Part shown: in pieces, positions 53,188 to 62,200 of the stretch
Layout of the letters: each line of letters starts with the position of its first letter
Numbering within the stretch: position 1 is the stretch's first letter
Assembly: GCF_014193655.1 (NCBI RefSeq)
Contig: NZ_JACHZQ010000001.1
Coordinates: forward strand, 806,001-870,000
Origin: Rhizobium sp. BK313
Lineage (GTDB): Bacteria; Pseudomonadota; Alphaproteobacteria; Rhizobiales; Rhizobiaceae
DNA length: 64,000 bases
Direction: 5' to 3'
Notes under the pieces: generated by a model
What the model was told of the DNA's origin: nothing
Database searches by the model: none
What the model saw: the letters and a program-made list of their open reading frames with translations, nothing else
Position numbers and translations under genes: made by a program

Positions 53188-55096
53188 CGACTACAATGCA
53201 GTGGATCAGGCGGTCTTTGGTTACTCCAATGGCCATCGCCAACTGCGGTCCTCTGTCAGCCTTTCGTCGGTCGATCTATACGAACTGGCTGCCATATCTG
53301 ATCTAGCGCCCGGCGCTCGCCTCACGGCTTCGCAAAGCTATCTGACAGGGGCGCTATTGCCGGACAGTAAACGGTACGCGCTTATTCGAACCTGGCTTGC
53401 TCCGGAGATGCCACGTCCCGGCTGTGTGTGGAGTCACGTCCTGCTGCTGCCACGACCAGTCCTTTCATCGCAGATCGACTTGAGCACGTTTCACCCGCTG
53501 TTCCGTCGTCCGGACGACTACGAGACGAACAACTTTTACTCGTCCCAAGTAACTGTACTTCGGAGAGCGCGGGACGGTTCGCGGGCCGAGCCGGATACAA
53601 TTGAGCGACTCCTCGCTGCGACTTATCTGCGATATCCGCTCCGTTATGATGACATCCCGAGCGAAGACTGGGAGCGGGCGATCCTGGCCATCTGGTCGCA
53701 GCAATGGCCCCGATTACGGGCCCAGTTCGGTTTTCGTTCGATACCCTCCACGTCGGTTATGCGCAGCCAGTCCTTCCGGTTCGACGAACACCCGTCCGCG
53801 AATGAACATAATCTTTTCCCTCGGTGGCTGCCGTACGCTGTTCACGATGCCAATGCTTCTAACGTGACGCCGTTGCGGCGGTTTTTGTGGCGGTATGGAA
53901 AGGACATCGATAAGCCCCAAGAGGCGTTTGCTGATCTGGTGAATTTCTTTGCGATGAGCAACGATCCTGAAGGTTTGCCGCAACTTGCAGAACAGGTGTT
54001 TCAGAGGTTCGGAGACGGCGAGGCTGAAACGCTGAAACGCGATCTTCTTGGTCTCGGTGTAAGCTCGTTGTCGCTAGTTCCGCATGTGCGCCCGGCCGAA
54101 ATGATACGCCTTGTCAGTGATCATTATATGGACCGGGCCTCGACGGCGCGAAATGAGATCGTTTCGCTGTTCGTAGACATACCGGCTGAAACTGTTCCGG
54201 ATGTTGCGGCGGCCTTGCTAGAACGCAAGGATCCGCTCGGACCGATAGCTCAGGACATCTTCGAAGCGCTCGCCTGTTGCCTGTCGACTGAGATACTCGC
54301 CTCAGATCGTTTCCCTGCCGAACTTTTGGTCCCTTATATGCGACAGCGACCGGATTTGATCGCGGATGTTGTCTTGGAACGTGTTTCGACCGGTGATTTG
54401 TTCGATCTTGTGCTCTCTGTCACTGACGAGAGCCATCTTGTCATCTTGAGAGCTATCCTTGAGCGGGATCGGGAGGCGTTCCAAGGCGCTCCTAAAGCGG
54501 TTCGGATGGAAGCCGTCCTTGAAGTCGCTGTGGAACTTTTCCAAGACCGGCTTTTGGGTAGAGGATGGCAAAAAGCCTTCGCAGAGGGCTTTGTCGACTT
54601 TCTTCCCTTCGTCAACGAATTGCGAAGTGGGAGTGCGGTCGCCGCATGTGCGCGGCTATTCGAGTATCCAGTTGGCGGTCCAAACGCTGCCCGGACGTGG
54701 TTAGAGGGAATCAGAAAGAGCGACCTCGAATATTCGGACGAAACGCGCATGCTGAGCTTCATTTTCGTGCTCTGTATCGCCAATGGGATTGGAAACAATC
54801 ATGGTGTTTTGGCAAATGTTTTGCCGATGCTTCGGCCGCGCGTTCTTGCAGGGGAAGTGTCACAAGAGTCGCAGGATTTACTCAGCCGCTGGTTGCCGCA
54901 CCACGATAAAAATTGGGACCTTGATCGCCGAATTCTTAAATTGTTGCGGCGGCACTACAAGGACGGAGGCAACGTTGATGATGTAGTCGTCGCACTAGGT
55001 CTGTCCGAGGAAAATCTTGCATACGCCACAAACCGAGACAAAGAAGAAACGCTCAGCCTCTTTAAGCCCTTTCAGCCGTGGTCGTGGTTCAACTGA
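53177..55096 (+). CDS. GTPase-associated protein 1 (GAP1)-like
   Basis: This 639-residue protein starts AVDQAVFGYSNGHRQLRSSV, the N-terminal signature of the GAP1 family (GAP1-N domain) that is coded next to double GTPases. The N-terminal half is alpha/beta; the rest is helical repeats rich in Leu and Glu. GAP1 proteins are inferred partners or effectors of the GTPases; no activity is established. It closes the five-gene operon, which has no gap larger than a few bases. Confidence 0.78.
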   Translation: MVSDDYNAVDQAVFGYSNGHRQLRSSVSLSSVDLYELAAISDLAPGARLTASQSYLTGALLPDSKRYALIRTWLAPEMPRPGCVWSHVLLLPRPVLSSQIDLSTFHPLFRRPDDYETNNFYSSQVTVLRRARDGSRAEPDTIERLLAATYLRYPLRYDDIPSEDWERAILAIWSQQWPRLRAQFGFRSIPSTSVMRSQSFRFDEHPSANEHNLFPRWLPYAVHDANASNVTPLRRFLWRYGKDIDKPQEAFADLVNFFAMSNDPEGLPQLAEQVFQRFGDGEAETLKRDLLGLGVSSLSLVPHVRPAEMIRLVSDHYMDRASTARNEIVSLFVDIPAETVPDVAAALLERKDPLGPIAQDIFEALACCLSTEILASDRFPAELLVPYMRQRPDLIADVVLERVSTGDLFDLVLSVTDESHLVILRAILERDREAFQGAPKAVRMEAVLEVAVELFQDRLLGRGWQKAFAEGFVDFLPFVNELRSGSAVAACARLFEYPVGGPNAARTWLEGIRKSDLEYSDETRMLSFIFVLCIANGIGNNHGVLANVLPMLRPRVLAGEVSQESQDLLSRWLPHHDKNWDLDRRILKLLRRHYKDGGNVDDVVVALGLSEENLAYATNRDKEETLSLFKPFQPWSWFN

Positions 55097-55405
55097 GCCG
55101 CGCTATCGATGTGCTCCGCGCGGTGCCAGCCTTTATCTCAAAGCTTGGGTATCTCATGTACTTCTGGGTAAGTCTTGTGCTGGCACCAATGGCCGATGAA
55201 GGGACGTTTGCTCTGGGCACCTATCATTAGGCCAGGGTGTAATTACTAACGTCCTGATATACGACTGCAAAGTAATTTTGGCTAGGAATTGAATCCTCCC
55301 GGATATTAGTCCAATTTCCGAGAGTACTTACTGTAATGATGCCGGTTGTTCCGCTAGCGTCATACGCATTCATTGCAAGTACAGCATCCATTAGAGCTGC
55401 GTCCA
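55097..55405. other. Gene-free stretch between the GTPase module and a convergent membrane gene
   Basis: No open frame with a plausible start is present. A short G/C-rich inverted segment near 55100-55130 (CCGCGC..GCGCGG) could help end the module's transcript. Confidence 0.3.
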
Positions 55406-56131
55406 TTACCAGTCATTCCTTTCAAGAAACCGGGGATAATCAGATTGCAATGGCTTCGATTTGCTGTCTGTTTCTGGATAGCGAAAATGTGACGTTGATA
55501 TATTTTCGTTCGACTTCTGCACGACCTCCTGCTTTTTGACCCAGGGAAGCAAGTGATCGATCCCCGTTGAAACGTGGTCGTCCGTCAGCTTCACCGATAC
55601 GTTCATCAAGCGCACATTTTCTCCCACGAGAGTTTGAAAATTGTCCTGGTTGGCGATGACCGCGCTTTCGGGATCCGCCATATCGGCGAAGTAAATGATT
55701 GTGGGAACATACTTCGGTGGGACGTTCAAAGGATTACGGGGAAGTTCGCTTATCTTCCTATACGGCGGAAGAGGCCTAAACGCTTGATACGGCATGTTTC
55801 CGGATCTAAACGAGTGGTCGGCGACACCGAGTAGAACAAACAAATATTTTCCGTTGGAAAGCCCGACAGGAATTGCCTCGCCTTGAACCGCTGTGGTGTA
55901 TCCGCAAATCCCAATACAGGGCATGTTACGCCGCAGAGCAATGTGCACGACGTTAGAGACGGTTATGCCAATCCCAACATTCAGGACCACCAATGGCACG
56001 GCAACCCAATCGCTTGGATATAGGGACATCGCCACATATGAAGCGGCAAGAAATGGGATGAAATATCTCCAGGTGATCCACGCCCGGTGCAAAATATCCC
56101 TGATATCAGGCTTTTTGAGCTTGTCCCACAC
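55406..56131 (-). CDS. Membrane-anchored hypothetical protein
   Basis: This 241-residue protein has two hydrophobic spans at about residues 24-70, then a soluble domain with NPLNVPPKYVPTIIYFADMA and VRLMNVSVKLTDDHVSTGID. That soluble pattern recurs in proteobacterial proteins of unknown role. It starts with GTG 56131, nine bases after AAAGGG. It is the second gene after the five-span membrane protein at 56762, separated by 34 bases, and the two are likely co-expressed. Confidence 0.6.
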   Translation of the reverse strand: MWDKLKKPDIRDILHRAWITWRYFIPFLAASYVAMSLYPSDWVAVPLVVLNVGIGITVSNVVHIALRRNMPCIGICGYTTAVQGEAIPVGLSNGKYLFVLLGVADHSFRSGNMPYQAFRPLPPYRKISELPRNPLNVPPKYVPTIIYFADMADPESAVIANQDNFQTLVGENVRLMNVSVKLTDDHVSTGIDHLLPWVKKQEVVQKSNENISTSHFRYPETDSKSKPLQSDYPRFLERNDW

Positions 56132-56165
56132 CTGTTTCAGCCCTTTCTAGAAAACAGCACGTCCA

Positions 56166-56762
56166 TCATTTCGGTGTCTCCTCCGAACGTGTCGCCCAAT
56201 GCCGAAGCATCATGAAACCCACCCAAATGGGAACGGCAAAAGCCAAAATTCCGAAGTAGCAGGCGTAGTAGACGTTAGAAAACGGGCCATGGACTCCCAT
56301 TATCATTTCGCCATTCATGCACCTCGCAGCATCACGCGAATAGGTAAGGTCCTCGCATCGGGTATGATAAAATATCATCGTTAGACCATCCCAGAGAACC
56401 AGCAAAGCCATCCCGTACAGTAGCGTCTTGCGGACTAGCTGAAGATCAGGCCGTGGCCGAATCTTCAAATGGTGCGCGGAATCCTTGCTGACTTGGACGC
56501 TTCGCAAGAGGAAACCCAACATGATGGATAGGATTGCTGACGTAACTTGTGCGAGCAAGACCGTCAAAAGCGGCCACGTGGGAGGTGGCCAAAGATACAA
56601 CGCACCAGCAACTGCAAAGGCTGCGAGGGCCGGGCAACTGAGGAGCGATCCCGCCGTGAGCCCTCTGCGTGTGATAAGCGAACCTAAGAAAGAAATCACC
56701 GCCGCAATCGTCGCTAGCCAAGCGACTGGGCCGATCACCCAAGGCTGAGATAGATCAAGCAT
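56166..56762 (-). CDS. Multi-span membrane protein of unknown function
   Basis: This 198-residue protein has about five hydrophobic spans (for example VAWLATIAAVISFLGSLI and LLYGMALLVLWDGLTMIFY) and a Cys-containing loop (TRCEDLTYSRDAARC) that could be disulfide-bonded outside the membrane. AGGTAGG lies upstream of the ATG. It precedes the membrane-anchored protein in a two-gene leftward operon. No family is recognised. Confidence 0.6.
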   Translation of the reverse strand: MLDLSQPWVIGPVAWLATIAAVISFLGSLITRRGLTAGSLLSCPALAAFAVAGALYLWPPPTWPLLTVLLAQVTSAILSIMLGFLLRSVQVSKDSAHHLKIRPRPDLQLVRKTLLYGMALLVLWDGLTMIFYHTRCEDLTYSRDAARCMNGEMIMGVHGPFSNVYYACYFGILAFAVPIWVGFMMLRHWATRSEETPK

Positions 56763-57300
56763 GCAGGAACGCCTACCTAAACAATCTTCGAAATATGCCC
56801 AATAATTCTAATCGGGCCGACTCTATCCGGAGTTGCGCAAAAGTCGAGATAGACGTTGCGCTTACAGCGAACGGCTCCGCCTTTCATGAGTGCATAAAAA
56901 ACCCGCCTACTAGGTTTCGGCGGGGGAGGAAATATTCCGGAGCTTTAACTTTAGAATGCTCGAAGCGGGATGTCGCGTGACAGATTGCGTGACGCGAAAC
57001 GCCGTCAAAAGTGAGGGCAACCGTACTTCTGAGCATACACAGAGAGCCACCGGTTACTTCAGTCACCACTTCCGTGAACCACGCGGCTTTGTTATTTTAT
57101 TGAGCCGTCCGCGTATCGATCGTCCCACTAGTTTACATGAGGAAGCGGATCTCCTTCAGGTTTGGTCGGGGCTCGGGCCCCAGCCTCGGGTCAGTGCGAA
57201 GGCTTGGTCAAACGAGCCAGTCGTCGGAACAACTGGTCAACGATCTAGCCTTGTTGCCGTCGGCTGACTATATTTCCTCAACGAATAGTGGTGAAATAGC
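56763..57300. other. Gene-free stretch with an orphan hairpin
   Basis: Short frames here lack ribosome sites. The notable feature is the hairpin at 56902-56924. The remainder probably contains the promoters of the leftward membrane operon and the rightward small gene. Confidence 0.3.
56895..56924 (-). terminator. Intrinsic terminator on the minus strand
   Basis: Read on the minus strand, CCCGCC and GGCGGG form a 6-bp stem with an 11-base loop followed by TTTTTT. It would stop leftward transcripts coming from 57000-57300, where no minus-strand protein gene is evident. It may belong to an unannotated small RNA or a lost gene. Confidence 0.5.
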
Positions 57301-57660
57301 ATGAAAATGCTCGGGTGGTTACGTCAAATATCAGCGTCAATATGGGGCGAACCCATCAAAGGCGACGGCGATAGTGACCTGGATAGTGTTTGGGATGCAG
57401 CAGCGGCGGCGGAAGCAATGATTCGCCAACATGAGCAATACCTGAGAGCACGCGGCATCACGCAAAACTCAACTGCCGATGTTCTGAAAGGAATTCAATT
57501 GGACGTGGCCGAGCTTCGCAAGGGGCCCATCGACGATGCGATTCACAGTATGGCATTGGCCTACACGCAGTTAGAGCCTCTTCTCGGTTCTGGCGACGAG
57601 AATGATCCGTTGCGGGAAGCTTGCAGGCTTCTGGATCAGGCGGTAGGCGAGCTGATCTGA
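57301..57660 (+). CDS. Small hypothetical protein
   Basis: This 119-residue acidic, helical protein begins MKMLGWLRQISASIWGE and contains AAAAAEAMIRQHEQYLRARG. No family is recognised and no strong ribosome site is visible. It is the only long open frame in this stretch and its composition is protein-like. Confidence 0.5.
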   Translation: MKMLGWLRQISASIWGEPIKGDGDSDLDSVWDAAAAAEAMIRQHEQYLRARGITQNSTADVLKGIQLDVAELRKGPIDDAIHSMALAYTQLEPLLGSGDENDPLREACRLLDQAVGELI

Positions 57661-57898
57661 ACGTCAATTAATTCCAGCATGGAAGAGAAGATTAGGCTGA
57701 CTACGATGATGGCCGCATTGGATCGGCAGGTGACGATAGTGATCACTGCGGTCGGTATGCGGTCGATTGGATTGCGCGGGAAGCGAATTTTCTCAGCACC
57801 TGGGAGACCGAACAGTTCGTTGATCGTCTATTCTGAATGCAGTGTTCGGTCGAACCGGGATGCGGATGCAACCCACGTCTAATAAGGGGAGGGCAGTC

Positions 57899-58432
57899 GT
57901 GACGGAACGCCAGCGATTCGACCTAGACGCTTACCTCGACGGAATTGGATCAAGGCCATGCTTCATCTGCCGTTGCGTCGCCAATGACCCAGCCTTCTTT
58001 CATCATCGTGTCTACGAAGACGCTCAAGCGATCATTTTCTTGAGCAAATATCCAACACTACAGGGGTATTGCCTAGTATGCCCTCGTGAACATCGCGAGG
58101 ACCTTTCGCACGACCTTTCAAAAACCGAATACCTTCACTTGCAGGAACTGGTGTACGTACTATCCCGCGTTCTGAAAAAGATGTTCGACGCGGAGCGCAT
58201 ATACGTTCTCTCACTCGGCAGTCGGCAGGCAAACAGCCATGTTCACTTCCATGTTGCGCCGCTACCGCAAGGCGTTCCCTTGGAAGCGCAACAATATCAT
58301 GCTCTAATGGCCGAGAACGGCGTCTTGCGTATCGATGACAACGAAATGGCACAGCTGGCCAAGCGTATCCGTGCTGCCTTTATCGCTGAGCTTGCACATC
58401 AGGGTGACGGTTCAGCGGCAGGCCGGAATTAA
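57899..58432 (+). CDS. HIT-family nucleotide hydrolase/transferase
   Basis: This 177-residue protein has the histidine triad H114-V-H116-F-H118 and an N-terminal C21-F-I-C24 pair that may bind zinc. HIT enzymes cleave nucleoside phosphoramidates or dinucleoside polyphosphates through the central His. GTG 57899 is chosen because AGGGGAGGG lies six bases upstream; the frame extends to 57842. A second HIT protein is encoded 112 bases downstream. Confidence 0.87.
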   Translation: MTERQRFDLDAYLDGIGSRPCFICRCVANDPAFFHHRVYEDAQAIIFLSKYPTLQGYCLVCPREHREDLSHDLSKTEYLHLQELVYVLSRVLKKMFDAERIYVLSLGSRQANSHVHFHVAPLPQGVPLEAQQYHALMAENGVLRIDDNEMAQLAKRIRAAFIAELAHQGDGSAAGRN

Positions 58433-58544
58433 ATCTCGTCAATTTGAAACAGTCGCGATGTCCGGGACAGCCTTGGCAGATGGCTGAACGACGCCGACGC
58501 GGCTACGGTCGTTGCCTAGGGTCCCAAACTTGTTAGCTTGGCGC

Positions 58545-59042
58545 ATGGGCACAGTTTACGATATTCCAGAACGCTTCCAGATTGCCGAAACCGAAGGATG
58601 GTTGGTGAACCATCGCATCAACTCGGTGCTGCCCGGCTATCTCATGGTCAGTTCCAAGATGTTCACCAATGACCTGAGTGAGCTTTCGAGTGAGGCTCTG
58701 GCTGAACTTGGACCGTTGCTTGCCAAAGCTCAGAATGCGTTGAAATCGGGTCTGGGTTCCGAGCGAGTTTACATCGGCCGCTACGGTCACACTCCGGGAT
58801 ATCCGATCCACTTTCACGTGATCCCGATATATGGCTGGGTCGAGGAATTGTTTTGGAATGATGCCCGTTATCGGCTCCTCGAAACATTTGCAGATGGGCC
58901 AGGAGAAACGGTTACCGATGGGGCGGAGATGACCTTGTTCGTATGGCGCGAGTTTTGTGAGCGAACGGACCCACCTCCCATAAAAGGTCCGTCTGTGTGC
59001 GATGTCATTGAGCTTTTGCGCAAAACGATAATAACGTTATGA
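58545..59042 (+). CDS. HIT-like protein with a variant triad
   Basis: This 165-residue protein has P87-I-H89-F-H91, so the first His of the triad is Pro while the catalytic middle His is kept. An N-terminal NHRINSVLPGYLMVSSK strand matches the HIT fold. It may still hydrolyse nucleotides or have become a binding protein. ATG 58545 gives a normal length; no clear ribosome site is visible. Confidence 0.72.
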   Translation: MGTVYDIPERFQIAETEGWLVNHRINSVLPGYLMVSSKMFTNDLSELSSEALAELGPLLAKAQNALKSGLGSERVYIGRYGHTPGYPIHFHVIPIYGWVEELFWNDARYRLLETFADGPGETVTDGAEMTLFVWREFCERTDPPPIKGPSVCDVIELLRKTIITL

Positions 59043-59090
59043 TGGAGCAGGCCGTACGCGCCGCATTTTAGCCGAGGCGCTGCAAACTGC

Positions 59091-59519
59091 TCAAGCGGCC
59101 GGGCGAGTTTCCAAAGCCACAAGCAACCCCTTCAGCTCTGGTTCCTCTACGCGGGTCGCCGCTTCGACGGGCGACATCCATTCTGTGGTGCGCTCCTTGA
59201 ATTCAGGGAATTTATCGGAGACTTTCTCGACTGCAAGATGTACTTCCACCAGTGCGGGAGCCTTATTCCCGTCGGCGAGTGTCTCTCGAGGTAGATGTAA
59301 TAGCCAAGGGGTCTCTTTTTGGCCTTGCCTTTGACACCCGCTTCCTCCCCAAGCCTCATGCTCGGCGACCTCGTGTGGCTTCAATCCCTTGATTGCCCAT
59401 CCCTTTGGTATCGTCCAGCGGCGTGTTTCGCGAGTGGCAACAAGTAGGATTTCGACCCGCCTTTGCGAGCGGGTGCGGAAACAGACAGCGGGCGCGAAGC
59501 AGTCATCGCCTGCCCTCAA
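59091..59519 (-). pseudogene. Nudix hydrolase gene with paired frameshifts
   Basis: The main frame begins at TTG 59519 and reads IPKGWAIKGLKPHEVAEHEAW, the start of a diphosphoinositol-phosphatase-like Nudix box. Where EEAGV should follow, an extra G in a four-G run (59347-59350 on the plus strand) shifts the frame; GEEAGVKGKAKKRPLGYYIY continues in the next frame. A second, opposite shift near 59285-59300 restores LADGNKAPALVEVHLAVEKV. The catalytic Glu pair is thus lost in the main frame. It overlaps the acetyltransferase stop. Sequencing error is possible. Confidence 0.7.
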
Positions 59520-60063
59520 CGCACCTTAGAATATAAAAAGGCATCTCTCGGTATATCCGAAATATTTGGGTGCAGAAGGTAACGCTGGAGCAGTGCTTCT
59601 TTTGTCATTCCGGCCTTTTCCATAACCCTAGCTGATGCTCCGTTCATCACGTCGCAAGATGCTTCAGTACGAAAGATGAGGGGTGCGAAAGCGCATGCTC
59701 TACAACCCACCTGACAACCTCACTCGCAACCCCGTCGCCCCACCGATCTCTACGAATAAGCCATCCGTAGGATACCTTATGACCGACAGGTCGCGCATCT
59801 ACGCGCCCGACCAATTCGTTCGGCTGGTCGCGAAGGCAGATTACGGCAGGAAACGATGCTCCTGTATCCCATTCGCGATGACTGCGTTCAGCCGCCTCTC
59901 GCGTCTGGTGAACCTCTGAATGTGGCCTCCAGGTCAGATATTTCGTTACTTCTGGATCGGTGTTCCAGCCATCAAAGATTGCCTGAGCGTCAGATGGGAC
60001 AATGCGCCTTACCAGAAATCGGTTGGTAAGAAACTCTTCAGGTAGCCTATATTTTTCCGACAT
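59516..60063 (-). pseudogene. GNAT acetyltransferase (RimJ-like) with a frameshift
   Basis: The first frame (from ATG 60063, MSEKYRLPEEFLTNRFLVRR) runs through YLTWRPHSEVHQTREAAER and [22 protein letters not shown] missing base in the four-base run at 59680-59683 diverts it to a premature stop; the next frame continues [20 protein letters not shown] and [18 protein letters not shown] to 59516. Restoring one C in CACCCCCTC gives a complete GNAT fold. It is the first of a two-gene leftward pair with the Nudix gene, which is also frameshifted. Confidence 0.72.
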
Positions 60064-60330
60064 TTTGCTGATCGTTCTCAAAATGCAATTTGTATGGGAT
60101 TGTGGTCATCCGCCGCCAACTATAGCCGAGCAGTCAGTGACAGCAACGTCCGGTTTTGGCGCGTAGTTGCCGCGTCCATCATGGCTGCTATAAGCGACCT
60201 CTACCATAGGATTTCGGTCAAGTGCGAGAGGCACGCCGCCTGCTCCTGTCGGCCCATTGCGGTCATTAAACGCTCAAGAAAGTCGGCCGTGAAACCCCGA
60301 TTTTGTGGCCGATAAATGGGACGGCGATTG

Positions 60331-61245
60331 CTAGCCTAGCGATTTGGAGAATCTGTCGAAAAACTCAGCATCCTGTGATCCCTCAGTTATCAACCAACGC
60401 TGAAATAATCCGACATGACGTGCTATGCCAACAGCAGGCCGCACGAGTACATGAAAGTCTTCCATAGTCAGAGGTAGTTCCGGGAACAATCTGACGAGCC
60501 GACCAGCAGCGATATCCGCCGCCACAAGTGCGCTTGGTCCCATCGCGACGCCTGCGCCATCAATCGCCGCCTGTAGAGAATGATAAAGCGGCTCGAAACG
60601 CAATTGTGCTTTTCCGGTCAGCTGCGGGTGTCCTGCCTTGTCGAGCCAACGCGGCCATAGGGATGCTACGGACTCGGCGTGCAGGAATGTATGTGCGCCA
60701 AGGTCTGCAACGCAGTTTACGGGCAGTGCCTTGATGAGCCGGGGGCTGGCTACGGGAACGCAGCTTTCGGATAGGAAAGGCGTACTGCCATCCTCGATTG
60801 GGCCGCGCCGTATAGCAAGATCGAAATGATCGGTGACCTTTTCGATCGGATCGATCGAAGCCGCCAGGCGAATCTCAATTCCCTGATGGGCCTTGGCAAA
60901 AGCAGGCAAGCGCGGGATGAGCCAGCGCATCGTGAAGGTTTGAGGGGCGTTGATCCTGAGAACTTTGCACTTCTCACTGCCTGTAAGGCGTTCGCTCGCG
61001 AGTGCCAGCCCGTCGAGGAGTTTTGTAGCCTCTTCTAGGAACTGCTTTCCGTCCGCCGTCAATGTGATTCTCCGCCCCTCCTTTATGAACAGACGAACAC
61101 CTAGCCAGTCTTCAAGAATCTTGATCTGGCGGCTGATTGCGCCGTGCGTCACGCCTAGTTCATCCGCGCCGCTCATCAAGCTCCCGTTGCGAGCGGCGGA
61201 TTCGAACGATTTCACAGAGTTCAGCGGAGGGAGCGATCTGGGCAT
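60331..61245 (-). CDS. LysR-family transcriptional regulator (GcvA-like)
   Basis: This 304-residue regulator has the N-terminal winged helix (LNSVKSFESAARNGSLMSGA, VTHGAISRQIKILEDWLGV) and a type 2 periplasmic-binding ligand domain. It is divergent from the acetyltransferase gene at 61338, which it may regulate. It resembles the GcvA/AmpR branch. The inducer is unknown. The 250 bases between it and the frameshifted acetyltransferase hold no gene. Confidence 0.88.
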   Translation of the reverse strand: MPRSLPPLNSVKSFESAARNGSLMSGADELGVTHGAISRQIKILEDWLGVRLFIKEGRRITLTADGKQFLEEATKLLDGLALASERLTGSEKCKVLRINAPQTFTMRWLIPRLPAFAKAHQGIEIRLAASIDPIEKVTDHFDLAIRRGPIEDGSTPFLSESCVPVASPRLIKALPVNCVADLGAHTFLHAESVASLWPRWLDKAGHPQLTGKAQLRFEPLYHSLQAAIDGAGVAMGPSALVAADIAAGRLVRLFPELPLTMEDFHVLVRPAVGIARHVGLFQRWLITEGSQDAEFFDRFSKSLG

Positions 61246-61337
61246 ATGTGAGATTTCCTGACAGATCGCTCACGCTAACTCAATTGTAAATTAAGGGGAA
61301 GACAGCCACAACAGGTTGATAGAAATGGACCTTTCCG

Positions 61338-61865
61338 ATGACAGAACTCGCCCTGATCCGACTGTTGCAGCCGTCTGATTCCATCTCAGAGCTGACGGCC
61401 CTTCTCCACAATGCTTATGGACATCTTGCACGGATGGGACTGCGATACATGGCAACCCATCAGACAGAGACCGTCACACGCAACCGCATCGGTCAGGGTA
61501 CCTGCCTTGTCGCCGTGCTAGATGGGAAGGTTTGCGGGACCATCCTGTTCCGATCCGCAAAGCAGACAACTGGATGCCCTTGGTACGACCGACCAGACGT
61601 TGCTTCTCTGGGCCAGTTTGCGGTCGATCCGGCACTTCAAGCACAAGGGATCGGACTACGTCTACTCAAGGCGGTCGAGAGCCGGGCGGTCGCAAGTGGG
61701 GCCGGAGAGATCGCGCTTGATACCGCCGAGTCTGCCAATCATCTCGTCGAATGGTATTCACGCTTGGGCTATCGCTTCGCGGAGTATGCGCAGTGGTCGC
61801 ATACGAACTACCGAAGCGTGATCCTGAGTAAAGCATTTCCTGCCGCCGGAGCTGCACAGTGCTGA
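61338..61865 (+). CDS. GNAT-family N-acetyltransferase
   Basis: This 175-residue protein has the acetyl-CoA binding motif QFAVDPALQAQGIGLRLLKA (Q-x-x-G-x-G/A type) and the IALDTAESANHLVEWYSRLGYR helix/strand. Substrate unknown. It is divergent from the LysR gene and its TGA overlaps the GTG of the following metallophosphoesterase remnant, so the two genes once formed an operon. Confidence 0.88.
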   Translation: MTELALIRLLQPSDSISELTALLHNAYGHLARMGLRYMATHQTETVTRNRIGQGTCLVAVLDGKVCGTILFRSAKQTTGCPWYDRPDVASLGQFAVDPALQAQGIGLRLLKAVESRAVASGAGEIALDTAESANHLVEWYSRLGYRFAEYAQWSHTNYRSVILSKAFPAAGAAQC

Positions 61866-62200
61866 AGCTCGTAGATCTTTCCGATCTTCATCTTACGACA
61901 CCTGGCGAGGAGCTTCACGGGCTACGCCCCGGCGAGCAGTTGGAACGATGCATTTCCCGAATTTCTCGCGAGCATGGCGATGCTGCCTTGTGCATTATCA
62001 CTGGGGATCTAACCCACGATGGACATCCGCTCGCCTACGCTGAAGTTGCGAGACAAGTGGCCCGACTTCCAGGTGATCGATACGTCGTATGGAAGGCTGA
62101 TCCTTCTTGACACGCATGAACCGCAGAGGGCGGAGGGCAGGCTATGCGAAAGACGTCTAGCCTGGCTGCGAGATCGAATAGCCGCTGCTGCATCTTACAA
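61859..62200 (+). pseudogene. Metallophosphoesterase remnant with an internal deletion
   Basis: The GTG at 61859 opens VLKLVDLSDLHLTTPGEELHG with D-x-H, and ITGDLTHDG supplies the second metal motif. After VARLP (about 62071) a deletion of roughly 45-50 residues removes the GNHD motif and shifts the frame; VIDTSYGRLILLDTHEP and ERRLAWLRDRIAAA continue in the next frame. The protein then breaks off into IS21-like debris. It is of the cyclic-nucleotide phosphodiesterase type and is unrelated in detail to the enzyme at 48929. Confidence 0.7.

Noticed and set aside
57679..57882. 67-codon plus-strand frame before the HIT gene
   Set aside because: It has no ribosome site, overlaps the leader of the HIT gene and shows no recognisable family.
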